Source: Paenibacillus sp. FSL H7-0737
Lineage (GTDB): Bacteria; Bacillota; Bacilli; Paenibacillales; Paenibacillaceae
Reading direction: 5' to 3'
Length of the DNA: 64,000 nucleotides
Assembly: GCF_000758545.1 (NCBI RefSeq)
Contig: NZ_CP009279.1
Coordinates: 1,240,001-1,304,000, forward strand
Shown here: positions 48,809 through 59,088 of the stretch, piece by piece
Layout: each line of letters begins with the position of its first letter
Position numbering within the stretch: the stretch's first letter is position 1
Program-made: the position numbers and the translations under genes
The notes under the pieces: model-generated
What the model saw: only the letters and a program-made list of their open reading frames with translations
Told to the model about the DNA's origin: nothing
Databases searched by the model: none

Positions 48809-51037
48809 ATGACGGTAGATAACAGCAATACGGGAGTCATTACGGATGAGGCGGCCGCACAGCGGGAGCAGGAATTGATTACTGTAGCGATTGCCAAGGA
48901 ATTGAACATTAGCCTAAAGCAGGTGCGTACAACGGTTGGACTGCTGGATGAGGGGAATACGATTCCGTTCATCGCCAGATACCGGAAAGAAATGACGGGT
49001 GAGCTGGACGAGAATGCGCTGCGTGATATTGAAGAGCGCCTGGCTTATCTTCGCAATTTGGGCGAACGTAAGAAAGACGTTATCCGCAATATTGAAGAGC
49101 AGGGCAAGCTGACGAAGGAACTTCATGAACAAATCACCAATGCGGTCAAGCTGCAGGAAGTGGAGGACTTGTACCGTCCTTTCCGTCAGAAGCGTAAGAC
49201 TCGTGCTAGTGTCGCGAAGGAAAAAGGCTTAGAGCCGCTTGCGAACTGGATTATGGAGCAGCAGAGACATGGGGATCCACAAACCGAGGCTGTGAAATAT
49301 ATAGATGCTGAAAAAGGAGTGGAGACCGCAGATCAAGCGCTTCAAGGCGCACTGGATATCATCGCCGAGAACATTGCAGATGATCCTGCGATCCGCTCTT
49401 GGGTTCGGCAATATACGGCAAGTCAGGGGATCCTTGTGTCTGAAGCTAAGGATGCAGAGCAGGAATCCGTATACGAGAACTACTATAGCTATCGTGAGCC
49501 TGTACACAAAATGCCGCCTCACCGTATACTCGCTATTAACCGCGGTGAACGTGAGAATATATTAAAGGTAGGCATTGAGGTTATCACTGACAAAATTCAT
49601 GCCTACATTGCGCGGAAGATTATTAAAGGGCCATCCCCAGTGAAGGAACTGCTAGAAGCAGTAACTGAGGATGCCTATAAGCGTCTGATTGCTCCTTCTG
49701 TGGAGCGTGAAGTTCGTGGGGAGATGACCGAACGGGGTGAGAACCAAGCGATTTCGATCTTCTCTGGTAATCTACGTAGCCTACTGCTGCAGCCGCCAGT
49801 TAAGGGGCGCTGTGTGCTGGGTGTTGACCCTGCCTATCGTACCGGCTGTAAGCTGGCCGTCGTAGACGATACTGGTAAGCTGCTTGAAGTAGCCGTGACC
49901 TATCCAACACCACCGAACAACAAGAAGGTTGAAGCTGCTGCTAAGTTTAAAGAACTAATCGCTAAATATGGCATTCAGCTCATCGTGATCGGAAATGGGA
50001 CAGGCTCTCGTGAGACCGAGCAATTTACGGCAGAAGTGATCGCCGAAATTGGCGATCCAGAGCTGGCTTACCTGATCGTTAATGAGGCTGGTGCGAGTGT
50101 TTATTCTGCTTCCAAGCTGGCGCAGGAGGAGTTCCCGGATCTGGATGTAGCAGAGCGTAGTGCAGCTTCTATCGCCCGCCGTGTGCAGGACCCGCTGGCG
50201 GAGCTGGTGAAGATCGATCCGAAAGCTATCGGCGTCGGGCAGTATCAGCATGACGTCTCCCAGAAGCATCTGGAAGAGAGTCTTAAGGCTGTCGTAGAAT
50301 CGGCGGTTAACCATGTGGGCGTGGATGTAAATACGGCATCTCCTGCCTTGCTCTCTTATGTGGCTGGCGTTAACGGTACAATTGCTAAAAATATCGTTAA
50401 ATATCGTGAAGAGAACGGTAAGTTCACGACTCGGAAGCAGCTGCAAAAGGTCCCTCGTCTGGGTGCGAAGTCCTATGAGCAATGTATCGGCTTCCTGCGG
50501 ATTCCAGGTGGAGACAACACCTTGGATCGCACACCTATTCACCCCGAGTCATATCCCGTGGTGGATCGCTTGTTCCGCGAGCTAAGCCTCGATGTAAATA
50601 AGCTTGGCAGCAAAGAAGTGGCTTCACAGCTGGAGGCACAAAATGCCGAGGAGCTGGCTGTGAAGCTGGATGTCGGCGTGCCAACGCTTCGCGACATCCT
50701 AGAGAGCTTGCAGCGTCCGGGCCGCGATCCGCGCGAGGAGCTGCCGTTGCCGATCTTCCGCACCGACGTGCTGAAGATCGAGGATCTGGTTCCCGGCATG
50801 GAAATGCAGGGAACCGTCCGCAACGTGATCGATTTCGGCGCATTCGTCGATATCGGGATCAAGAACGATGGGCTGGTGCATATATCCCAGCTCAGCGGCA
50901 GCTTTGTGAAGCACCCGATGGATGTTGTCTCCGTAGGAGATAATGTCACCGTCTGGGTGATGGGTGTTGACCTGAAGAAGGGCCGGGTCAGCCTGACCAT
51001 GCGTCCGCCGCGTGTTGAGGCAGGAAGTCTTAGCTAA
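48809..51037 (+). CDS. tex: Tex family transcription accessory/RNA-binding protein
   Basis: A 742-residue Tex/YdcI protein. The N-terminal helical region (LDEGNTIPFIARYRKEMTGELDENALRDIEERL) is followed by a YqgF-like RNase H domain (GVDPAYRTGCKLAVVDDTG). Next are helix-hairpin-helix motifs (NTASPALLSYVAGVNGTIAKNIVKYREENG, RLGAKSYEQCIGFLRI) and a C-terminal S1 domain (GMEMQGTVRNVIDFGAFVDIGIKNDGLVHIS). It associates with RNA polymerase and nucleic acids. Start 48809 with GAAGAGGG upstream. In Bacillus tex follows the ndoA/sigB region. Confidence 0.95.
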   Translation: MTVDNSNTGVITDEAAAQREQELITVAIAKELNISLKQVRTTVGLLDEGNTIPFIARYRKEMTGELDENALRDIEERLAYLRNLGERKKDVIRNIEEQGKLTKELHEQITNAVKLQEVEDLYRPFRQKRKTRASVAKEKGLEPLANWIMEQQRHGDPQTEAVKYIDAEKGVETADQALQGALDIIAENIADDPAIRSWVRQYTASQGILVSEAKDAEQESVYENYYSYREPVHKMPPHRILAINRGERENILKVGIEVITDKIHAYIARKIIKGPSPVKELLEAVTEDAYKRLIAPSVEREVRGEMTERGENQAISIFSGNLRSLLLQPPVKGRCVLGVDPAYRTGCKLAVVDDTGKLLEVAVTYPTPPNNKKVEAAAKFKELIAKYGIQLIVIGNGTGSRETEQFTAEVIAEIGDPELAYLIVNEAGASVYSASKLAQEEFPDLDVAERSAASIARRVQDPLAELVKIDPKAIGVGQYQHDVSQKHLEESLKAVVESAVNHVGVDVNTASPALLSYVAGVNGTIAKNIVKYREENGKFTTRKQLQKVPRLGAKSYEQCIGFLRIPGGDNTLDRTPIHPESYPVVDRLFRELSLDVNKLGSKEVASQLEAQNAEELAVKLDVGVPTLRDILESLQRPGRDPREELPLPIFRTDVLKIEDLVPGMEMQGTVRNVIDFGAFVDIGIKNDGLVHISQLSGSFVKHPMDVVSVGDNVTVWVMGVDLKKGRVSLTMRPPRVEAGSLS

Positions 51038-51056
51038 AGTGAACTAAGTGAACAAA

Positions 51057-51096
51057 GAAAGCCATCTACTTCGTGAGGAGTAGATGGCTTTTTCTT
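51057..51096 (+). terminator. rho-independent terminator of tex
   Basis: AAAGCCATCTACT pairs with AGTAGATGGCTTT, loop TCGTGAGG, followed by a T-run. Confidence 0.92.
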
Positions 51097-51129
51097 TTGA
51101 CTGAATGGTATTGAAACAAACAGCTGTAT

Positions 51130-52587
51130 CTATGAAGATCTCGTTAAATTGTCTAACTTAATAGCTAACTCATTTAGATTGCTGATGCTAATCACCGTTT
51201 CAGAAACATGTTGTTGCTGGACCTCAGCGCTAGCGAGGACTTGTTCAATAGCTGCGGTATTCTCTTCGGTAATTGCAGCCACTGAATTAACTTCGCCGAG
51301 TACAAGGGTGGATGCATGCCGGATATGATCGCTCCTATCCTTCAGGTCTTCGGCTTGTTCAAGCACCTGGTGTGTATTATTTCGAATGCCCTCGAATAAT
51401 CGAGCGATATCATCAGTGGAATTTTTTCCTGATTCTACAACTAGCAACCCGTTAGAAACCATATCGCCAACCTGGGCAATATTATTTTGAATGCTTCTGA
51501 GAATCCGGGCAATGTCCGCCGATGCATTGTGGGAGCTCTGTGCCAATTTTCGGATTTCATTGGATACGACTGCGAAACCTTTGCCGTGTTCCCCCGCATG
51601 AGCGGCTTCAATGGAAGCATTTAGCGACAAAAGATTCGTCTGCTCAGCAATTCCTACGATGCTGGAAACAATCGATTCAATCTTCTGATTTTCTTCATTC
51701 ATTTGTGTCATCAAGCCAGCAGTACTCGTTACGATATCCGTAACTTCAGACATAGTTCCAGTTAAGCGAATGATTTCATCTTGCCCCTCTTGCGTAATTT
51801 GATCCGTTTCACGGCTTCTATTGCTCATGGAGACGGAGGCAGCATTTGCCTGCATAGCTGATTCGTTTAACTGCTGCATAGCATTTGAGATTTCGCTAAC
51901 ACTTTGTGCTTGTGATTCTACTCCACTAGCTATCTCTTGGAAGGCGGTTACGACTTCTTTGGAAATTCGATCTGTTGTCAGTACGTTGTTATGCATTAGG
52001 TTACTAGATTGACTCAGAACTCCTACGGATTCAGTAACACCTGTAAGGATGGTTTCCATTTCCGCTCTGGCACGTTCAGCTTCGTTTCTGCTCTTAGACA
52101 TATTTTTGAACATTTTCGCACCAATCTGACTCTGATAGATCAGAACCAGTATCATCATGATGAGAAAAACGTTAACACTTAAGGCGTCAACGGATTCGAA
52201 AGCGGGTTTGGTCATCAGAAAATAGTTGAGTAAGATACAAGCTATCACACCATTAAGGAGTAATGGGCGATAGTTGTGATAGAGGGATACGATGCCTAGA
52301 CCCCAGTATAGAATTAACGTACTAATGATATTTGCCCCTGCATCGATGTAGAAGTATGTAATGATATTAAAGCCAATAGCTGTTATGTACATAATATAGG
52401 GTGTAGCCACACGTTTCCAAATTAGTACCGTACACAATAATCCAAGGGGTACCGCTGCTGATATAATCGCCATGATTGTTTGTGGAAATCTGTAAAGCGA
52501 AATTGAACCGAACAACAAACAGCCCCAAAACAAGTAAATAATTAATTTGTTTCTCTGGTGTAATTCGGACATCTGATTCAAGGGCAT
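51130..52587 (-). CDS. methyl-accepting chemotaxis protein
   Basis: A 485-residue chemoreceptor. Five or six hydrophobic segments occupy residues 20-165, with no large outer sensor domain and no HAMP. The cytoplasmic signalling domain has the hairpin tip [38 protein letters not shown], which contacts CheA/CheW. The membrane-embedded sensor may detect hydrophobic or energy signals. The ATG at 52587 with ATGGAGTG is preferred to the frame start at 52641. It is monocistronic. Confidence 0.93.
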   Translation of the reverse strand: MPLNQMSELHQRNKLIIYLFWGCLLFGSISLYRFPQTIMAIISAAVPLGLLCTVLIWKRVATPYIMYITAIGFNIITYFYIDAGANIISTLILYWGLGIVSLYHNYRPLLLNGVIACILLNYFLMTKPAFESVDALSVNVFLIMMILVLIYQSQIGAKMFKNMSKSRNEAERARAEMETILTGVTESVGVLSQSSNLMHNNVLTTDRISKEVVTAFQEIASGVESQAQSVSEISNAMQQLNESAMQANAASVSMSNRSRETDQITQEGQDEIIRLTGTMSEVTDIVTSTAGLMTQMNEENQKIESIVSSIVGIAEQTNLLSLNASIEAAHAGEHGKGFAVVSNEIRKLAQSSHNASADIARILRSIQNNIAQVGDMVSNGLLVVESGKNSTDDIARLFEGIRNNTHQVLEQAEDLKDRSDHIRHASTLVLGEVNSVAAITEENTAAIEQVLASAEVQQQHVSETVISISNLNELAIKLDNLTRSS

Positions 52588-52693
52588 ATTCACACTCCAT
52601 AATGTAATAGTACTTCTGATTTTTAAGTTTAAGAGATTCACGAAATGATGTCTATGATGTTAAGGTAAGTGTCTGCGATCCTTAAAAAAACAC

Positions 52694-52757
52694 GAAAAAA
52701 ACCTCCCTTAGGTAAAATGGAAGTACCACACAACCATTCAGATCCGAGAGAGGTTTC
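52694..52757 (-). terminator. possible terminator of DeoR-type gene
   Basis: On the minus strand AAACCTC (from 52756) can pair with GAGGTTT (to 52699) across a 44-base loop containing a smaller hairpin, followed by a T-run. The long loop weakens the call. Confidence 0.45.
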
Positions 52758-52767
52758 TTTTGTAATA

Positions 52768-53529
52768 TTATTCCGCAATTATCAAGCTCGTGCGTTTGGT
52801 TTTAAACTTCTGGAGGAAGCTTCGATCTATATTACGGTCGGTAATAATGTATCCAATTTTATCGAGTGAGGCGATGCCGATGGTCACATCTTTCCCGAAT
52901 TTAGTATGGTCAGCAGCAACATAAACTTCTTTGGAGAGATCGATAATTTTTTTGCGCGTTTGCGCTTCCTCCAGGTTATAGTCGGAGATGCCTTTTTCAA
53001 GGGTAATGCCGCTTGCGCAAATAAAAGCCTTAAGGATATTTAATTCACTGAAATTAAATAGATAATCATATGCAATGACAGACTGCTCATTTAGTCGGAC
53101 CTTTCCGCCAATGATAATAAGCTCAACCGCACTGTTCATCAGCTCGTTTACCACAGGAATGGAGTTCGTAATGACCGTGAGATTCTTTTTATTCTTGATA
53201 TATTTGGCGATCTGATAGGTGGTAGAGCCGCTGTCCAGATAGATGCAATCCCCATCGTTGATATATTCGCTGCACTTTTGGGCGATCATTTTCTTTTCCT
53301 CTAAGTGACCGACCATCCGCGCATCCATTGGAGATTCAGCAAACTCCGATTCCACCAGTTTAATTCCACCATAAATCTTCTTGATCTTCCCTTGCTTGTC
53401 CAGCAGGTTGATATCTCTGCGAAGGGTATCGATAGAAATATTAAGCTCTTCTGCTAGCTCCGGCAGCTTCTGAACCTTTTTGAACATTAAGATTTCTATG
53501 ATTTTCTTTTGTCTTTCCAGTGGAAACAT
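52768..53529 (-). CDS. DeoR/GlpR family transcriptional regulator
   Basis: A 253-residue regulator. The N-terminal DeoR HTH is RQKKIIEILMFKKVQKLPELAEELNISIDTLRRDINLLDKQGKIKKIYGG. The C-terminal DeoRC sensor domain has DGDCIYLDSGSTTYQIA and VYVAADHTKFGK, which usually bind a phosphorylated sugar or related phosphate. The ATG at 53529 follows GGGTG; 53541 has no site. It is divergent from the aminoethylphosphonate operon and probably represses it, with a C2 phosphonate or phosphonoacetaldehyde as a plausible effector. Confidence 0.88.
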   Translation of the reverse strand: MFPLERQKKIIEILMFKKVQKLPELAEELNISIDTLRRDINLLDKQGKIKKIYGGIKLVESEFAESPMDARMVGHLEEKKMIAQKCSEYINDGDCIYLDSGSTTYQIAKYIKNKKNLTVITNSIPVVNELMNSAVELIIIGGKVRLNEQSVIAYDYLFNFSELNILKAFICASGITLEKGISDYNLEEAQTRKKIIDLSKEVYVAADHTKFGKDVTIGIASLDKIGYIITDRNIDRSFLQKFKTKRTSLIIAE

Positions 53530-53738
53530 GTAATCACCCATTCAAAGTTTATATCGCTTTCGATAGTTGAAGTATAAAGGGATTAATATAGGGTAGCAAC
53601 TACTCCTTTCTAAGTTAGTCATGATATACTTATAATATACTCACAACTTATTTATAATTTACATACATTTTACGTAACTGTTTATCCTCAAAAACAAAAC
53701 CTTTTTATACTGAGGTTGTACTTGAGGAGGTGGAACCT

Positions 53739-54491
53739 TTGCTTAAATTACAAAACATAAGCAAGCATTACGATAACAAGGTTGTTCTAGAGGATATTAG
53801 TCTAGACATCCAAGCAGGGGAAATTGTCTCCTTACTCGGCCCCAGCGGGAGTGGCAAAACCACTTTGCTAAACATCATCTTGGGATTGGCTAAGATGGAG
53901 CAGGGGCAAATCATTTTTAATGATCAAGATTTAAGCAATGTACCCATGAAGAAACGCGGATTTAATATAGTGTTCCAGGATTATGCGCTCTTCCCCAACC
54001 TTAATGCTTACGAAAATATCGTTTATGGTCTGAAAAATAAAAAGGGATTAACGTCGGAGCATGAGGTTCAGGAGTATATCGAGTTTCTGGAATTAAAGCC
54101 GCATTTAACGAAGAAGATCGGCGCTCTATCGGGTGGACAGAAGCAAAGGGTGGCTTTGGCAAGAACGCTCGTAATGAAGCCCAAATTATTACTGCTTGAT
54201 GAACCTCTAAGCGCACTGGATGGAATCATCAAGGAATCTATTAAAGCTCGGATTAAATCCATCGCCAGAGAATACAAGCTTACGACGATTATCGTCACCC
54301 ATGACCCGGAAGAGGCGTTAACCCTGTCGGATAAAATTCTCATCATTAATCAAGGTCATATTGCCCAATTTGGAACACCTCAAGAGATCATTCAACAACC
54401 TAGCAATGATTTTGTAAAAGAATTTATTTTAGGGCAACTGCAAGTGAAACGGGAAAATATCTATAACCTGTTCGGTGAACATTATGCCTAA
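53739..54491 (+). CDS. ABC transporter ATP-binding protein for 2-aminoethylphosphonate
   Basis: A 250-residue ATPase. Walker A GPSGSGKTT, Q-loop FQDYALFP, signature LSGGQKQR, Walker B LLLLDEPLSALD and H-loop THDPEEA are all intact. The sequence is of the Fe3+/spermidine/phosphonate (PhnT-like) group. TTG 53739 has GAGGAGG at eight bases and is preferred to GTG 53730, which overlaps that SD. First gene of the phosphonate operon; it overlaps the permease gene by 8 bp. A TATACT box lies at 53706. Confidence 0.9.
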   Translation: MLKLQNISKHYDNKVVLEDISLDIQAGEIVSLLGPSGSGKTTLLNIILGLAKMEQGQIIFNDQDLSNVPMKKRGFNIVFQDYALFPNLNAYENIVYGLKNKKGLTSEHEVQEYIEFLELKPHLTKKIGALSGGQKQRVALARTLVMKPKLLLLDEPLSALDGIIKESIKARIKSIAREYKLTTIIVTHDPEEALTLSDKILIINQGHIAQFGTPQEIIQQPSNDFVKEFILGQLQVKRENIYNLFGEHYA

Positions 54492-56103
54492 AGCTAAACC
54501 GGAAATGCGGATCATTTTTATCCCAATCGTATTGTTATTTATCGTGTTTCTGATCTTACCACTGGTAGTTTTATTTATCCGCTCGTTTGAAACGGGCCAA
54601 GGCTATTCGGTATCCAATTATCTCACCATTTTGAAAGATCAAGAGATTCGAGAGTCCATCGGAAATAGTATGAAGGTCTCCGGTGTTACGGCACTCATCA
54701 CGACGGTTCTAGCTTTTATCCTAGCCTATTCTATCCACTGTACAAGAATCTATCGCCCGTTAAAAAGCATCATTAGAACTGGAATTCTGATTCCTATGCT
54801 GCTGCCTACGATTACTTACGGGTTTGCGATAATGTACTCTTTTGGCAACCAGGGATTGATTACTAAAATCTTCGGACGGAATTTATTCGAGATTTATGGA
54901 TTTAATGGTCTGTTGATAGGCTACGTAATTTATACCTTACCTTCTGCTTTCCTGCTGATTCATAATTCGTTCAAGTACATTGATAAAAAGTTCATCGTCG
55001 TATCCAAGCTTATGGGGGATGGGACGCTGCGAAGCTTCATGAACACGATCGTTCGGCCTTTGTGGGGCACTTTGGGAGGGGCGTTTGTTCTTTCTTTTAT
55101 CCTAAGCTTCACGGATTTTGGGATCCCTGCATCGGTGGGGGGGACGTATAACGTGGTTGCTACTCAGCTGTATCAGGTCATGCTTGGGGCTATACCGGAT
55201 TTCAACAATGGGGCAGTTATTGCTGTACTGATGTTAATACCGGCGGCGTTCGGGGTTGTACTGTTAACGTATCTTGAAAAATTCAACTTCCATTATGACA
55301 AGGTGACTGAAATCGAGATGATCCCGAATAAAGGCAGAGATTCGGTTCTTGGACTAATCTCATCCGTGATTCTAATCGGTCTACTAGCTGTATTTGCAGT
55401 CATGTTCGTTGCACCACTGATGAATGGCTATCCTTATGATCTTACGTTTACATTCAAGCATTTTGTGGATGTTTTTCAATCAAGCGATTTAATCAATGTA
55501 TATAAAAATTCCTTGCTCGTAGCAGGACTGACGGCAATCGTAGGTACGATCGTGGCTTATGCTGCGGCTATCATCAATGTGCGAACGCCTATAAAAGGGA
55601 AAGCGACTTTTGACATCCTATCGATGGTGACGAACACGGTACCGGGTATGGTCCTTGGTCTGTCGTATCTACTTCTGTTCAATAACAGCAGTCTCAAAGG
55701 AACCTTTACGATTCTTGTGCTCTGTACCCTTGTTCATTACTTTACGACTCCTTATTTGATGGCAAAGAACTCTCTGGCGAAAATGAATCCATCGTGGGAG
55801 ACCACTGCTGAATTATTAGGTGACAGCTGGCTGCAGACGATACGCCGGGTCATTCTACCGAACTCTGCATCCACGGTGATAGAGATGGTCAGCTACTATT
55901 TTATCAATGCGATGGTGACCATTAGCGGAATTATCTTTCTAGTGACTGCCCAAACCTCGGTAGTTGCGAGCAAAATAAAAGAGCTGCAGCATTTCGCCAA
56001 ATTTAATGAGGTGTTTGTCCTATCCATCCTGATCTTTTGCACCAACCTTATCATTAAGCTCCTAGGTGACTATCTCCAGAAACGGCAATCAAACTCTCGT
56101 TAG
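54484..56103 (+). CDS. 2-aminoethylphosphonate ABC transporter permease (fused two-domain)
   Basis: A 539-residue permease with about twelve membrane segments and two EAA-type loops, SKLMGDGTLRSFMNTIVRPLWGT and AELLGDSWLQTIRRVILPNSA, one per half. It is thus a head-to-tail fusion of the two usual permease subunits, as in the PhnV/FbpB-like group assigned to 2-aminoethylphosphonate uptake. GGTGA precedes the ATG at 54484, inside the end of the ATPase gene. Confidence 0.88.
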   Translation: MPKAKPEMRIIFIPIVLLFIVFLILPLVVLFIRSFETGQGYSVSNYLTILKDQEIRESIGNSMKVSGVTALITTVLAFILAYSIHCTRIYRPLKSIIRTGILIPMLLPTITYGFAIMYSFGNQGLITKIFGRNLFEIYGFNGLLIGYVIYTLPSAFLLIHNSFKYIDKKFIVVSKLMGDGTLRSFMNTIVRPLWGTLGGAFVLSFILSFTDFGIPASVGGTYNVVATQLYQVMLGAIPDFNNGAVIAVLMLIPAAFGVVLLTYLEKFNFHYDKVTEIEMIPNKGRDSVLGLISSVILIGLLAVFAVMFVAPLMNGYPYDLTFTFKHFVDVFQSSDLINVYKNSLLVAGLTAIVGTIVAYAAAIINVRTPIKGKATFDILSMVTNTVPGMVLGLSYLLLFNNSSLKGTFTILVLCTLVHYFTTPYLMAKNSLAKMNPSWETTAELLGDSWLQTIRRVILPNSASTVIEMVSYYFINAMVTISGIIFLVTAQTSVVASKIKELQHFAKFNEVFVLSILIFCTNLIIKLLGDYLQKRQSNSR

Positions 56104-56151
56104 TTAACGATTTTAAATATAAAAAAAACCAGTTAAAGTGAGGGAGAAATT

Positions 56152-57153
56152 ATGTCTAAGAGAATTAAGGGATTCAAAGGAATTATGTTGTCTATCGTAG
56201 CTTTGAGTTTGGTGTTCACATTAGCAGGTTGTGGAAATAAAGCAGCGGGTGATGCGAGTAAAGTAGTGATTTTGACCAATGCGGATGAAGAAGCTGTAGC
56301 CTCTATGGAGACTGCGCTAAAAGGTGCGGGGTACGAAGGGCAATATCTCTTTCAATCCTTGGGCACTTCTGAGCTGGGTGGAAAGCTGATGGCAGAGGGA
56401 GACAAAATTGAGGCTAACCTGATCACGATGAGCTCTTATTTTGTAGAAAGTGCGCAAGAGAAACATGGCATGTTTAAAGATCTATCGTTTACGACTAACG
56501 CGCTAGATTCCAATCCAGCGTACTATACGCCGATTTTGGCGAATACCGGTGCTATTTTTGTAAACACAGCGGTGCTTAAAGATAAGGGCTTGGCGATGCC
56601 AACGTCCATTAAGGATTTAACAAAACCAGAATTTAAAGGCTTGGTATCTGTTCCGAACATTATGGACTCTTCGACAGGCTGGTTGTTGGTTCAGGCGATT
56701 ATTTCGCAATACGGGGAAGAAGAAGGTGAAACGGTTCTGCATGATTTAGTTGCTAATGTAGGCCCACATCTGGAAAGCTCCGGCTCCGGTCCGATTAAAA
56801 AGGTAAAAGCAGGAGAAGTAGCTGCAGGCTTTGGACTTCGTCATCAGGCAGTATTAGCTAAAGAAGAAGGCGCACCGATTGACTATGTAGATCCAACGGA
56901 AGGTAACTTCTCGCTTACAGAATCCGTAGCCGTGGTGAAAAAAGACGATGCAACGACAGAGCTGGCTATGAAAATGGCAGAAACGATTATTAAAGATGCT
57001 AGAAAAGACTTAATTACAAATTACCCAGTGGCTCTGTATAAAGATGAAACGGTTAGTGATATCCATAAGCCTGCACACAGTATGAAATTTGTTAAGCCGT
57101 TGACTGTGGAACTGCTGGAGCAACATCAACAATTCTTTAAAGAAGCGAAATAA
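56152..57153 (+). CDS. 2-aminoethylphosphonate-binding lipoprotein
   Basis: A 333-residue lipoprotein, signal ending LAGC with Cys27. The mature protein has the iron/phosphonate-type periplasmic-binding fold (KVVILTNADEEAVASMETALKGAGYEG ... ANTGAIFVNTAVLKDKGLAMPTSIKDLTKPEFKGLVSVPN). Embedded between the transporter genes and phnW, it should capture 2-aminoethylphosphonate. Substrate assigned by context. AGTGAGGGAG precedes the ATG. Confidence 0.88.
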   Translation: MSKRIKGFKGIMLSIVALSLVFTLAGCGNKAAGDASKVVILTNADEEAVASMETALKGAGYEGQYLFQSLGTSELGGKLMAEGDKIEANLITMSSYFVESAQEKHGMFKDLSFTTNALDSNPAYYTPILANTGAIFVNTAVLKDKGLAMPTSIKDLTKPEFKGLVSVPNIMDSSTGWLLVQAIISQYGEEEGETVLHDLVANVGPHLESSGSGPIKKVKAGEVAAGFGLRHQAVLAKEEGAPIDYVDPTEGNFSLTESVAVVKKDDATTELAMKMAETIIKDARKDLITNYPVALYKDETVSDIHKPAHSMKFVKPLTVELLEQHQQFFKEAK

Positions 57154-57181
57154 ATAAGATTAGAACAAGGAGTGAAGGGCC

Positions 57182-58276
57182 ATGAACAACTATAAATTGC
57201 TGACACCCGGTCCATTGACAACTACTAACACGGTCAAAGAGCAAATGCTCTTTGACCGTTGTACTTGGGACCAGGACTATAAGAACATTACACAACAAAT
57301 CAGATCCAGACTTCTGGATTTGGCAAGGGCAACGAACGATGAATATACGGCAGTTCTCATGCAGGGTAGTGGTACGTTTGCAGTGGAATCTGTGCTGACT
57401 ACAGCGATTTCAGCGGATGATAAGCTTTTGATTATTACAAACGGTGCCTACGGAGAACGTATTGTGCAAATGGCGCAATATATCGGACTCCATTATCGTG
57501 TGTATAGTGCCCTATATAATGAATTCCCCCAAGAGGCAGAGCTTAGAGGGATTCTTAAAGAGGATCCAGCCATTACGCACATTGCGATGGTGCATTGCGA
57601 GACGACGACAGGGATTCTTAACCCGCTGGAGATGATCTCACAACTGGCAAAAGCCTACGATAAAACATTAATTATCGACGCGATGAGCAGCTTCGGTGGA
57701 ATAGAGATTGATGTACCTGGGCTTGAAATTGACTATTTAATCAGCAGCGCCAATAAATGTATTCAGGGTGTTCCGGGATTTGGGTTTGTCATTGCAAAGC
57801 TGGATAAGCTGCTCACATGTAAAGGGAATGCACGTAGTCTATCACTTGATCTATACGATCAATGGAAGGCGATGGACGCGGATGGGAAATGGCGCTATAC
57901 GTCTCCGACCCATGTAGTGGCTGCATTTTCGAAAGCGATTGAAGAACTGATCGAAGAAGGCGGCATTCCTGCAAGGGCAGCGAGATACCAGAATAATAAC
58001 CGCATACTGAGAGAAAGACTTGCGAGAATAGGAATAGAGGCGTATATCACAGACGATAAGCAGTCTCCTATTATAACCACCTTTCTTTTTCCGAACGAGA
58101 CATTCAGCTTTGAAGATTTCTATGAATATGTGAAAGAAAAAGGCTACGTCCTCTACCCAGGCAAATTAACGGAGCACGACACCTTCCGGATTGGGAATAT
58201 TGGTGAGATTTACGAAGAAGATATTCAGAACTTATGTAATATTATCGAAGCATACATGGGAGGAATGACACAATGA
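57182..58276 (+). CDS. phnW: 2-aminoethylphosphonate-pyruvate transaminase
   Basis: A 364-residue class V aminotransferase converting 2-aminoethylphosphonate and pyruvate to phosphonoacetaldehyde and alanine. Hallmarks are LLTPGPLTTTNTVKEQMLFDRCTWD at the N-terminus, MQGSGTFAVES, the IIDAMSSFGG strand and the PLP lysine in SSANKCIQGVPGFGFV. The length is typical of the family (about 365). It overlaps phnX by 4 bp. Confidence 0.95.
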   Translation: MNNYKLLTPGPLTTTNTVKEQMLFDRCTWDQDYKNITQQIRSRLLDLARATNDEYTAVLMQGSGTFAVESVLTTAISADDKLLIITNGAYGERIVQMAQYIGLHYRVYSALYNEFPQEAELRGILKEDPAITHIAMVHCETTTGILNPLEMISQLAKAYDKTLIIDAMSSFGGIEIDVPGLEIDYLISSANKCIQGVPGFGFVIAKLDKLLTCKGNARSLSLDLYDQWKAMDADGKWRYTSPTHVVAAFSKAIEELIEEGGIPARAARYQNNNRILRERLARIGIEAYITDDKQSPIITTFLFPNETFSFEDFYEYVKEKGYVLYPGKLTEHDTFRIGNIGEIYEEDIQNLCNIIEAYMGGMTQ

Positions 58277-59088
58277 ATCAAGTTGAAGGCGTAATTCTGG
58301 ATTGGGCAGGAACAGCGGTTGATTTTGGCTGCTTTGCACCGGTGAATGTGTTCCTTGATATTTTTCGGGAAGCTGGGATTGAAGTTACGATGCAGGAAGC
58401 AAGAGCCCCTATGGGGATGCTGAAAATAGATCATATCCGTTCGATGTTATCCATGCCAAGAGTAGGTGCCTTGTGGGAAGGAAAGTATGGCAGAGCTTTT
58501 ACTGAACAGGATGTAGAGAACCTGTATGCTGAATTTGAACCGGCCCTGATGGCATCCTTATCCGAATATACTGATCCGATTCCGCAGGTTATTGAGACCG
58601 TCCAAGTGCTCAGAAGCCAGGGGCTAAAGATTGGTTCGACCACTGGATATACCCAATCCATGATGGATGTTGTAATTCCGAATGCCGCTGGGAAGGGCTA
58701 TCAACCGGATTATGTAATCACGCCAGATGGAACGCATTCACTGGGAAGACCTTACCCGTATATGATTTATCATAATATGGAAGCTTTAAAGCTATCGGCA
58801 GCATGGAAGGTTGTTAAGGTAGGCGATACGATTTCAGACATTCAAGAAGGTGTTAATGCAGGCGTCTGGTCCGTAGGTGTAATCATTGGAAGCTCTGAAA
58901 TGGGCTTAAGCCAGGAGGAATTTAATGCACTTTCAGACGTGGAGAAGGAAACGGTGATCTCAGCGACACAGACCTCTTTTATTCAAAACGGGGCAGACTT
59001 TACGATTCAATCGATGAGTGAGCTGCCTCAGCTGATTGGGCGAATCAATGTACTGATTTCTCAAGGAATCAGACCTTATGCGAGATAA
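58273..59088 (+). CDS. phnX: phosphonoacetaldehyde hydrolase (phosphonatase)
   Basis: A 271-residue HAD-superfamily enzyme that cleaves the C-P bond of phosphonoacetaldehyde to acetaldehyde and phosphate. The nucleophile is Asp10 in ILDWAGTAVDFG. The Schiff-base lysine is Lys51 in APMGMLKIDHIRSM, diagnostic of phosphonatases. Also seen are GSTTGYTQSMMD and VKVGDTISDIQEGVNAG. It overlaps both phnW (4 bp) and the lyase gene (11 bp), so the pathway genes are translationally coupled. Confidence 0.95.
   Translation: MNQVEGVILDWAGTAVDFGCFAPVNVFLDIFREAGIEVTMQEARAPMGMLKIDHIRSMLSMPRVGALWEGKYGRAFTEQDVENLYAEFEPALMASLSEYTDPIPQVIETVQVLRSQGLKIGSTTGYTQSMMDVVIPNAAGKGYQPDYVITPDGTHSLGRPYPYMIYHNMEALKLSAAWKVVKVGDTISDIQEGVNAGVWSVGVIIGSSEMGLSQEEFNALSDVEKETVISATQTSFIQNGADFTIQSMSELPQLIGRINVLISQGIRPYAR

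Noticed and set aside
49955..50542. 195-codon open frame on the minus strand
   Set aside because: It is fully inside tex, whose conserved domains explain the sequence; no ribosome site and a Cys/Arg/Leu composition typical of a shadow frame.
52669..52869. 66-codon plus-strand frame
   Set aside because: Half of it is antisense to the DeoR gene and the rest lies in its terminator region; no ribosome site.
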